The notes beneath the pieces are model-generated. The model had not been told where the DNA came from and ran no database searches. It saw only the letters and a list, made by a program, of their open reading frames with translations. Positions 25,457 through 32,493 of a stretch of 44,714 bases of DNA are shown piece after piece. The translations under genes were made by a program, and so were the position numbers. Each line of letters begins with the position of its first letter. Positions within the stretch are counted from its first letter, which is position 1. The DNA comes from Pseudomonadota bacterium (GTDB taxonomy: Bacteria > Pseudomonadota > Gammaproteobacteria > Steroidobacterales > GCA-2729495), in the NCBI GenBank assembly GCA_963205295.1, contig CAUJIY010000142.1, positions 1 through 44,714 of the forward strand. Direction: 5' to 3'.

Positions 25457-27757
25457 ATGGGTGGGCGAACGGGCACGGCGATCCCGCGCGCGCGGTCATG
25501 GCTGCTGGCAGTCCTGCTGGCGCCATGGCTGGCGTGGGCAGCGCCCTATGCCGGCCGTCCCGTGCAGGAGGTCCTGCACGAACTCGGCGGCATAGGCCTC
25601 AACGTGATCTACACCACCGAGCTGGTGCCGTCCGGTCTCGTCGTCGCCACCGAGCCCGCCGCCGGGTCGCCGCTCGAGGTGGCCCGCGCGGTGCTCGCCG
25701 AGCACGGCCTCGTCCTGGTACCGGTTGCCCCTGGCAGCTACGCGGTGATGCGCGCGGCCGGTGCGCGCGGCGCAACACCGGCGCCGGCGCCCCTGCCCGA
25801 GCTGGTCGTCGCCACCAGCCGCTATGCGCTCGCCGACGATGAGCTTGCGCCCGGCAATTTCCTCACGCACGCCGACGTCGAGGCGCTGCCGAAACTCGCC
25901 GACGAACCGTTGCGCGCCATGCGTCACCTGCCGGGTGCGGCCTCCTCGGGGATTTCGGCGCTTTCGCACCTGCGCGGCGGGGACCTCGACGAGGTGCTCA
26001 TGGTGCTCGACGGGCTGCCGCTGCAGGAGCCGTTCCACCTGAAGAATTTCCTCGCGCCGGTCAGCGTCTTCGACGCTGCGGCAATCGACTCGATGGAGGT
26101 GTCCTCGGGCGGTTTCACCGCGAATTACGGCGAGCGCATGAGCGGCGTCATCGACATCACCACGCTCGCGCCGCCCGCCGGGCGTTACACCGAACTGGGC
26201 CTGTCGCTGTTCCACGCCAGTGCGTTGTCGGCCGGAAGCTTCGCCGACGGGCGCGGCAGCTGGCTCGGCTCGGTCCGCCGCAGCAACCTCGATCTGCTCT
26301 CCAGTTTCGACCACGAGGATCGGGGCAAGCCGGAGTATTTCGACGCCTTCGCTCGCGGGCGTTACGCCCTGAGCGACGCCACGACGCTGTTTGCCGGCGG
26401 ACTGACCTCGCGTGACGAGATCACGCTCAACACGCGCGACCAGACCGAGCGGGCCGATGCCGGGTACCGCAACACCTACGTCTGGGGCGGCTGGCAGCAG
26501 GAGTGGGGTGCCGGTCTCGCGAGCCGCCTCACTCTCGCCCTGACCGATCTCGACAATGATCGCGTCGGCGGCATCGAGGAACCGGGCCAGCGCAGCGCCG
26601 CCGTCGACGAGCGGCGCACACTGCGCATGGGTTTGGCGCGCCTCGACCTCGAGCACCGGCTGCCGCGCCTGTTCACGCGCTTCGGCTTCGAAGGCCGCGA
26701 GGTCGAGGCCCGCTACGACTATCGCAGCTCGCTCACCTGGGCGCCCGGTTACCCGCTGCCCGGCGCTCCGGGCAGCACCGTGACCCGCGCCCTGCAGCCA
26801 AATCCGGACGGCCACCAGCTGGCTGCCTGGATCACCAGCCGCTGGCGCCTGACGGCGCGGTTCGGTGCCGAGGCCGGCCTGCGCTGGGACAACCAGACCT
26901 ACGATGACCTCGAGGGCCCGGAACAGATCGCACCACGTTTCAACCTGCTGTTCGACCCGTGGCCCGGCACCCGGCTGCGCGCCGGCTGGGGGCGCTTCTG
27001 GCAGTCGCAGGGCATCAACGAGCTGCAGGTCGAGGACGGCGTGGACCGCTTCCACACCGCCGAGCGTGCCGATCACCTGATCGTCAGCCTCGAACAGGTG
27101 CTGCCCGGGGGGCTCGACCTGCGCGTGGAGGCCTACCAGAAAGACTACGACCGCCTGCGGCCGCACTACGAGAACCTGTTCGACCCGGTAACGCTGCTGC
27201 CCGAGCTCGAGTTCGACCGCGTCGAGGTGGCCCCGGTCGACGGTCGCGCGCGCGGCGTGGAACTGCTGCTCGCGCGGCGCGGGGAGGGGCCCTGGTCCTG
27301 GTGGCTGAGCTACGCCTGGTCACGCGTGACCGATCGCATCGGCGGCGAGGATGTCGTGCGCAGCTGGGACCAGCGCCATGCGCTCAACGCCGGGCTGCGC
27401 TATGTCGGCGAGCGCTGGGAATTCACGCTGACCGACAACTACCACACCGGCTGGCCGACCACCGCGCTGGTCCTTGCCGAGGGTTCCGGTGGTGCCCCGG
27501 ATAGCGTGGCGGTCGGCGAGCGCAACGCCCTGCGCTACGGTGCCTACAACAGCCTCGATATTCGTGCCACGCGCCGCTTCGCCCTGCCGGACAGCACGCT
27601 CGAGGTGTTTCTCGAGCTCACCAACGCGCTCGGCAGGCCCAACCCGTGCTGCACCGAGTACGCGGTGTACGGCAGCGGCGATGCGCTCGTCCTCGACGCC
27701 GACGAGGACTACTGGCCACGCTGGATCCCCTCGGCCGGCGTCAGCTGGAAGTTCTGA
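25457..27757 (+). CDS. TonB-dependent outer-membrane receptor with N-terminal STN domain
   Basis: A 766-residue receptor. After a signal peptide (WLLAVLLAPWLAWA) comes an STN signalling domain (~30-100; YAGRPVQEVLHELGG and ending GSYAVMR). A TonB-box-like LPELVVATS then precedes the plug (~125-250; LRGGDLDEVLMVLDGLPLQE and GGFTANYGERMSGVIDITT). The remaining ~500 residues are barrel strands ending in the required Phe (VSWKF). With the ECF and FecR-like genes upstream, it should sense and import an extracellular ligand. The ligand is unknown; a cysteine pair NPCCTEY near the C-terminus is unusual. There is no clear ribosome-binding site before ATG 25457. Confidence 0.92.
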   Translation: MGGRTGTAIPRARSWLLAVLLAPWLAWAAPYAGRPVQEVLHELGGIGLNVIYTTELVPSGLVVATEPAAGSPLEVARAVLAEHGLVLVPVAPGSYAVMRAAGARGATPAPAPLPELVVATSRYALADDELAPGNFLTHADVEALPKLADEPLRAMRHLPGAASSGISALSHLRGGDLDEVLMVLDGLPLQEPFHLKNFLAPVSVFDAAAIDSMEVSSGGFTANYGERMSGVIDITTLAPPAGRYTELGLSLFHASALSAGSFADGRGSWLGSVRRSNLDLLSSFDHEDRGKPEYFDAFARGRYALSDATTLFAGGLTSRDEITLNTRDQTERADAGYRNTYVWGGWQQEWGAGLASRLTLALTDLDNDRVGGIEEPGQRSAAVDERRTLRMGLARLDLEHRLPRLFTRFGFEGREVEARYDYRSSLTWAPGYPLPGAPGSTVTRALQPNPDGHQLAAWITSRWRLTARFGAEAGLRWDNQTYDDLEGPEQIAPRFNLLFDPWPGTRLRAGWGRFWQSQGINELQVEDGVDRFHTAERADHLIVSLEQVLPGGLDLRVEAYQKDYDRLRPHYENLFDPVTLLPELEFDRVEVAPVDGRARGVELLLARRGEGPWSWWLSYAWSRVTDRIGGEDVVRSWDQRHALNAGLRYVGERWEFTLTDNYHTGWPTTALVLAEGSGGAPDSVAVGERNALRYGAYNSLDIRATRRFALPDSTLEVFLELTNALGRPNPCCTEYAVYGSGDALVLDADEDYWPRWIPSAGVSWKF

Positions 27758-27766
27758 TCCGGTCGT

Positions 27767-28231
27767 CTACCGGTCGGGCTTCGATGGCCGCATGGCCGGG
27801 GGCGCGCTGGTGATGCTGTACCGGAACACTGCACCCGCCGGTCTTGCGGGATCCCGCTGGGGCGGCGCCGGATGACTGCGCCGCGCGGCGTCGGCGAGGA
27901 CCGCGACCGGCTCGACCGCCTCGGCCGCAGCCAGCAGGCGCACGATCGCCGGCGGGCGCAGCTGGTCGAACATCAGGCCGAGCCCGGTGCCGGTGCGCCG
28001 CACCACCATCGCCCGCCAGCGCCAGGTGCGCAGGGCTGTCACCCCGGGCAGCGTCACCTCGACCTCGATCACGCCATGGTCACCGAACAGGTCGGGCAAC
28101 GCCTCGACGAACATGCCGCTGATGCTCGCATCGCGGATGCGGCCGGGAACCCCGTCGGGCCCGTGCGGGTAGAGGGTCACCCGCGCATCGACGGCGTGGC
28201 GCATGCCGCAGCGGTGGTCCATGCGGCCCAT
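27767..28231 (-). CDS. PilZ-domain protein (candidate c-di-GMP binder)
   Basis: A 154-residue protein. The PilZ signature is present: R7-x3-R11 (HRCGMRH) and D34-x-S36-x2-G39 (RDASISGMF), the residues that bind cyclic di-GMP. The beta-barrel continues to about residue 100 (TWRWRAMVVRRTGTGLGLMF). A poorly conserved basic, proline-rich tail makes up the last 45 residues. It follows the DUF2934-type gene by 6 bases and is convergent with the receptor gene, 9 bases away. Confidence 0.82.
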   Translation of the reverse strand: MGRMDHRCGMRHAVDARVTLYPHGPDGVPGRIRDASISGMFVEALPDLFGDHGVIEVEVTLPGVTALRTWRWRAMVVRRTGTGLGLMFDQLRPPAIVRLLAAAEAVEPVAVLADAARRSHPAPPQRDPARPAGAVFRYSITSAPPAMRPSKPDR

Positions 28232-28237
28232 CGACGC

Positions 28238-28507
28238 TCAGGCCTCGTCGTCACCGAACAGGGCGTCGACCTCGATCTCGGCGGCAAGCCAGTCCTCGAG
28301 TTCCTGGCCAGGGGCGAAGCCGCGGCGCTCGGCGAGGAAATAGGCCGCCTCGGCGATGAGCCGCCGGCGGTCCTCGCCGACGAGGGCGGTACGTTTGGCG
28401 GTGAGCGTGGCCGAGCGGATGCTGGTGCCGCGGCGCGAAGCCGTGGGGGTCGGCGGGGGCGCCTCGCTGCGGCCGGCTTCGGTGCTGGGCGATACCTGCT
28501 GGGTCAT
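28238..28507 (-). CDS. DUF2934-type small protein
   Basis: An 89-residue protein. The C-terminal half (RRLIAEAAYFLAERRGF then PGQELEDWLAAEIEVD) matches the DUF2934 motif, a short helical domain of unknown function widespread in proteobacteria. The N-terminal half is Ser/Pro/Thr-rich and low complexity. ATG 28507 has GGAGG about 9 bases upstream; the longer open frame to 28660 is unsupported. It is probably co-transcribed with the PilZ gene. Confidence 0.78.
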   Translation of the reverse strand: MTQQVSPSTEAGRSEAPPPTPTASRRGTSIRSATLTAKRTALVGEDRRRLIAEAAYFLAERRGFAPGQELEDWLAAEIEVDALFGDDEA

Positions 28508-28693
28508 GTGAGTAAACCTCCGGGACTCAACGACTTGTGATGCCATCGGTACGCGCGGCCATGGTGCATCCCGCGCGACATGGCGTGGCGGGCCCGCCGA
28601 CTGGCTGCGGCCGTCACGACGACATCCGGGGGAAGACGACAACAACCGCACACTGCGCACGGTGGATACTGGGCGGCAGCGGTGTCCGGCGCC

Positions 28694-28707
28694 TTAACCT
28701 GTGTTAA
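28694..28707. promoter_or_regulatory. Candidate Crp/Fnr-type (NnrR-like) operator
   Basis: TTAAC-CTGT-GTTAA is a perfect 5-4-5 inverted repeat in an otherwise GC-rich leader, 49 bases before the start codon of a Crp/Fnr-family regulator. TTAAC-N4-GTTAA-like sites have been described for NO-responsive members of this family (NnrR/NNR type), against TTGAT-N4-ATCAA for FNR. Autoregulation is the simplest reading. Confidence 0.55.
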
Positions 28708-28755
28708 ATACGACCCCGAGGCCGATCTCGAGGCAGGAGCGCACGGAGCCGGCGC

Positions 28756-29499
28756 ATGCTTACGCCACTGGTCCTGAAGCTTGCGCGGGTGATCGAGCTC
28801 GGCGAGGCCGACATCACCGCGCTCAACGCACTCGGCGGTGCACCGCGCCGCTGTCCGGCCGGGCAGTCGCTGGTGGAGGCCGGTGAGCGCATGAATGCGG
28901 CCTTCCTGGTCCATGCCGGCTGGGCCGTGCGCCATTGCAGCCTCGAGGACGGCCGGCGCCTCGTGCTCGACATCGTCCTGCCCGGGGACATCTGCGATCC
29001 CACGGTGTTCGTCCGCCCGCGCGCGGACTTTTCGCTGCAGGCCCTGACACCGCTCAGCTATTCCCTGGTGCGCTCCGAGAACATCCTCGAGCTCGTCAAC
29101 CGCTCACCGCGGCTCGGTGCGGCCCTGTGGTGGATCGAGGCGCACGAGGAGGCGATCACGCGGGCGCACCTGGTCGCGGTCGGCCGCATGTCGGCCTACG
29201 AACGCGTGGCCTACCTGCTGTGGGAGCTCTGGACACGGCTCGGCCTGGTCGGACTCGCCGACGACAAGGGCTTCGAGCTGCCCTGTGGCCAGGATGTCAT
29301 CGCCGATGCCGCCGGCCTGAGCTACGTGCACGTCAGCCGCACGCTGCGCCGGCTCGACCGCGAGGGCCTCGTCCGGCGGCATTCGCCGCACGGCTGGCGC
29401 ATTCTCGATGCCAGGCGGCTGCGCGAGCTGGTGCAGATCGCCGACGGACTGCGCCTGTCACCGTTGCCACGACGCATCCAGCAGCGCCTCAGGCGATGA
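28756..29499 (+). CDS. Crp/Fnr-family transcriptional regulator
   Basis: A 247-residue regulator. The cyclic-nucleotide-binding-like beta-roll spans ~20-130 (GQSLVEAGERMNAAFLVHAG and LVLDIVLPGDIC), followed by the dimer helix. The HTH has FELPCGQDVIADAAGLSYVH and SRTLRRLDREGLV. The N-terminal cysteine cluster of FNR is absent (no Cys before residue ~33), so it is not an oxygen-sensing Fe-S FNR. Ligand unknown; haem/NO sensing is possible given its operator type and the NnrS gene elsewhere in the window. GGAGCC precedes the ATG. Its last 11 bases overlap the end of the convergent methyltransferase gene. Confidence 0.9.
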   Translation: MLTPLVLKLARVIELGEADITALNALGGAPRRCPAGQSLVEAGERMNAAFLVHAGWAVRHCSLEDGRRLVLDIVLPGDICDPTVFVRPRADFSLQALTPLSYSLVRSENILELVNRSPRLGAALWWIEAHEEAITRAHLVAVGRMSAYERVAYLLWELWTRLGLVGLADDKGFELPCGQDVIADAAGLSYVHVSRTLRRLDREGLVRRHSPHGWRILDARRLRELVQIADGLRLSPLPRRIQQRLRR

Positions 29500-30466
29500 A
29501 GCCGCGGCCGAGATCCTGTTCCTGCTGGGTGAGCACGGTGGCGCCGCGGTGCTGCAGCGTGGTCCAGCGCATGCCGATGCCCGCACCGGCCCCGGCGGTC
29601 TCCGTCTCGAGCGTCAGCTCGAGCACGTCGCCCGGCTGCACCGCCACGGGTTCGGCGAGCGGGGCGTAGACCTGCTCCCAGTGCGTCGGCGGATCGAACG
29701 GGCTGGTGCCGAGCGACACGCCCTCCACCAGCTCACAGCGCCACCACAGGGCGTAGCCGAAGATCCGCGCCGGCGCTGCGGGCGTCCAGCGCACCGTGCC
29801 CTGGCGGCGTGCTGATGGCGTGTGGCAGAACTCAAGCGCGTCCCAGCGTCGGGCACTGTCGCCAGCCAGCAGGTCGGCGGGGGCGAGCGGCTGGACGTAG
29901 AGGTTGTCGAAGGACATCGCACGCGCCAGTGAGAAGTCGAGGCCGAGCGGGGCGCGGTCCCAGCTGCCGAGCTCGCCCCAGGGGCGCTCGGCGGTCACCG
30001 GCGCGACGTACTGCTCGAGCCGCGCCGGGATCAGGATGCCGCCCGGCTTGAGGAAGCGGCGCGCGTCGGCCAGCGTCTCGAGCGCGTTCTCCTCGAGGGC
30101 GAGGTTGCCGAGGATCTCGGCGACCACCACGTCGACGCGCGGCGGGTCGGGGATCGCGGCGGAGTCCGCCTGCCAGAAATGCAGATCCGGGATGGCGTTG
30201 GCGTCGGCGAGACGCGCAGCCAGCTCGATCACCGCGCCGCGCTCGACGAGGTGCACCTCGCGGGCGCCGAGCCGCTGCGCCATGAAGGCGAGCACGCCGG
30301 TGCCCGCACCGATATCGGCCACGGTCGTCTCGCCGGGACGGATCACGCGGCGCAGTGCGGCTTCGAAGGCGGCCGAGCGGATCTCGTCGGCCAGCATGCG
30401 ACGGTGGAACTCGATCAGCATCGCCTCGATCCGGACCTGTGGCGGGGACGGCGCCGACTCTATCAT
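29489..30466 (-). CDS. PRMT-like class I SAM-dependent methyltransferase
   Basis: A 325-residue protein with the protein-arginine-methyltransferase layout. FHRRMLADEIRSAAFEAALRR is followed by the SAM motif VADIGAGTGVLAFMAQRLG, the acidic motif HLVER, the double-E-loop-like VVVAEILGNLALEEN, and a C-terminal beta-barrel with the PRMT-type DPPTHWEQVY. In true PRMTs the double-E loop holds two catalytic Glu; here only E of AEILGN and later EEN are apparent. The substrate may be a protein or small molecule. It is divergent from the macro-domain gene, with starts 79 bases apart. Confidence 0.82.
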   Translation of the reverse strand: MIESAPSPPQVRIEAMLIEFHRRMLADEIRSAAFEAALRRVIRPGETTVADIGAGTGVLAFMAQRLGAREVHLVERGAVIELAARLADANAIPDLHFWQADSAAIPDPPRVDVVVAEILGNLALEENALETLADARRFLKPGGILIPARLEQYVAPVTAERPWGELGSWDRAPLGLDFSLARAMSFDNLYVQPLAPADLLAGDSARRWDALEFCHTPSARRQGTVRWTPAAPARIFGYALWWRCELVEGVSLGTSPFDPPTHWEQVYAPLAEPVAVQPGDVLELTLETETAGAGAGIGMRWTTLQHRGATVLTQQEQDLGRGFIA

Positions 30467-30544
30467 GGCGACGCGGCCGGCCGGATCGTCACGGTGGCCG
30501 TGCTATCCTGCCGGCCTCCTTTCCGTTCACGGGATCACGACGCC

Positions 30545-31033
30545 ATGCTGCTTCAGGTCACCGGCGACATCCTCCTCACGAAGGCCCAGGTCATCGCCCA
30601 TGGCGTGGCCCCGAACGACGACTTCCACCACGGGCTCGCCCTGGCGTTGCGCGAGCAATGGCCGGCGCTCTACAAGGATTTCCGGCATTACTGCAAGACT
30701 ACGCACATCAAGCCGGGTGGCCTGTGGACCTGGGCGGGCCCGGGCGGGCGGCGCATCGTCAACCTGTTTACACAGGAAGCGGCATACGGCCGGGGCGAGA
30801 AGCCCGGCGTGGCGACGGTGTCCTACGTGAGCCACGCCCTGCGCGGGCTGCGCGAGCTGATCGACCGCGAGAAGTTCACGAGTGTCGCCCTGCCGCGGCT
30901 CGCCACGGGGGCTGGCCGCCTGGCCTGGGCCGACGTCGAGCCGCACATCCACGAGCAGCTCGCCGGCCTGAAGATCCCGGTGGTGCTCTACACCACCTAC
31001 CGCAAGGGCGTGCAGGCCGCCGAGCACATCTAG
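30545..31033 (+). CDS. Macro-domain protein (ADP-ribose binding, possibly de-ADP-ribosylating)
   Basis: A 162-residue stand-alone macro domain. The order GDILLTKAQVIAHGVAP (strand 1-2), GGRRIVNLFTQE, then TSVALPRLATGAGRLAWADV and VVLYTTY matches the TARG1/ALC1-like macrodomain branch, which binds ADP-ribose and can remove it from Glu/Asp, nucleic acid or O-acetyl groups. A possible -10 (TATCCT) lies about 35 bases upstream of ATG 30545. The partner ADP-ribosyltransferase, if any, is not in the window. Confidence 0.82.
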   Translation: MLLQVTGDILLTKAQVIAHGVAPNDDFHHGLALALREQWPALYKDFRHYCKTTHIKPGGLWTWAGPGGRRIVNLFTQEAAYGRGEKPGVATVSYVSHALRGLRELIDREKFTSVALPRLATGAGRLAWADVEPHIHEQLAGLKIPVVLYTTYRKGVQAAEHI

Positions 31034-31070
31034 CATCCGCAGGGGCAGCACCAGCCGCGACTCGTCACCC

Positions 31071-31232
31071 TGTGGGAGCGACGCCAGTCGCGACCGGGTG
31101 TCGGGGCTTGCGCCCCTCCCACAGTGCTTGAGGTCGGGGCTTGCGCCCCTCCCACAGTGATCGAGGTCGGGGCTTGCGCCCCTCCCACAGCAGCACCGCG
31201 CCGTACCCTGTGGGAGCGACGCGAGTCGCGAC
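31071..31232. repeat. REP cluster (A-B-B-B-A)
   Basis: Type A palindrome at 31071-31094, three type B at about 31100-31124, 31133-31157 and 31166-31190, and a closing type A at about 31210-31232. The B units repeat every 33 bases, a different spacing from the 80-bp array at 25014. It lies between the macro-domain gene and the end of the MFS gene and may act as a transcription end for both. Confidence 0.85.
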
Positions 31233-31248
31233 TCTTCAACGCTGCCGT

Positions 31249-32478
31249 TCAGCTTCTGGCGCGCACCGGCATCTCGATGGTGAATGCGTAGGCGCTCACG
31301 ACGCTGAAGACCGCGATGCCGGCGAGCAGCACCGTGGTCGGGCCGAGCCGGTAGAGCAGCGTGCCGGTCAGCGGCCCGCAGATCGCACCCACGGTGTTGG
31401 CTGCGGCGAGATAACCCGCGGCCGCGCCCTGCTGGTGCGGTTCCACCGCCGTGCTCGCGCCACCGTTGATCCCCGGCGTGGCGCAGGAGAAGGCGAGCCC
31501 GAGTACCGCGAAGCCGAAGACCAGCACCGGCGTGCTGGTCGCGAGCGCCATGATCGCGAGTGCCAGCACGAACGACGGGCCGCACAGCCGCAGCAACACC
31601 ACGGGCCGGATGCGCACGGCCTGCAGCACGAAGGCCTGCACCACGGTGATCACCGCAGCCATGCTCACCAGGCACAGGCTCGCCACATGGACCACCCCGG
31701 CCTGGTCGGTGATGCCGAGCCGGTCCTCGATGTAGAACGCGGTGGTGAGCTGCACCGAGGAGAACGTCAGGAAGAACGCGAACCACATCAGCATGAACGG
31801 GCGCAGGCGCGGGTCGCTCGCCCGCAGCGTGCCGCCCTGCACCTGTGTCGGACGGTGGCGCTCGGGCTCCTTGAGGTAGCGCAGGCCGAGGATGCCGCCG
31901 GCGAGCGTCAGCGCCGCGGCGGCGTACATCGGCACCAGCTGGCCGACGAAGGTCAGCGCCGCGGCCAGCAGCGGGCCGAGGATCGAGCCGAGACTGTTCG
32001 ATGCGCCGATGATCGCCATGCCCTGGCTGCGGTTGTGCAGGTCGGTGACATCGGCGATGTAGCCGCCCGAGGATGGATAGATCGCCGAAGCGGTGAGTGA
32101 ATAGAACATGCGCGCCGCGAGCAGGGCGACGGCCAGCTCGCCGATGCTGATCCAGCCGGACAGGCGCGCCTGCAGCGCCAGTGCCACGAACAGCGTGCCG
32201 AGCGCGCTGCCGAACAGGCCGATCGCGAACACGGGCTTGCGCCCGACCACGTCGCTGCGCCGGCCCCAGAACGGCGCGCCGACGACGAGCGGCAGGCTCG
32301 CCAGCGTCAGGATCAGCCCGAACTGCACCTCGGTGAGCCCGGTGCTGCGGGCGAGCGGCGAGACGATGGTGAACACCAGCGACTGGCCGATCGCGAACAG
32401 CGTGACACCGGCGCCGATCAGCGCGAGGCGGGAGCGGAAGCCGGAGGTGTCGTCGGAGTGGCTGGCGGATGGTGACAT
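31249..32478 (-). CDS. MFS transporter
   Basis: A 409-residue major-facilitator permease with about 12 transmembrane helices in two six-helix halves. The loop 2-3 signature (GAPFWGRRSDVVGRKP) is intact, and the fifth helix shows a motif-C-like GASNSLGSILGPLLA. An N-terminal Ser/Asp tail is cytoplasmic. It starts 15 bases after the PQQ-dehydrogenase stop, so the two are likely co-transcribed. The transported compound may be related to the oxidised sugar or alcohol, but no substrate can be read from the sequence. Confidence 0.87.
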   Translation of the reverse strand: MSPSASHSDDTSGFRSRLALIGAGVTLFAIGQSLVFTIVSPLARSTGLTEVQFGLILTLASLPLVVGAPFWGRRSDVVGRKPVFAIGLFGSALGTLFVALALQARLSGWISIGELAVALLAARMFYSLTASAIYPSSGGYIADVTDLHNRSQGMAIIGASNSLGSILGPLLAAALTFVGQLVPMYAAAALTLAGGILGLRYLKEPERHRPTQVQGGTLRASDPRLRPFMLMWFAFFLTFSSVQLTTAFYIEDRLGITDQAGVVHVASLCLVSMAAVITVVQAFVLQAVRIRPVVLLRLCGPSFVLALAIMALATSTPVLVFGFAVLGLAFSCATPGINGGASTAVEPHQQGAAAGYLAAANTVGAICGPLTGTLLYRLGPTTVLLAGIAVFSVVSAYAFTIEMPVRARS

Positions 32479-32493
32479 GCGCGGGACGGACCT

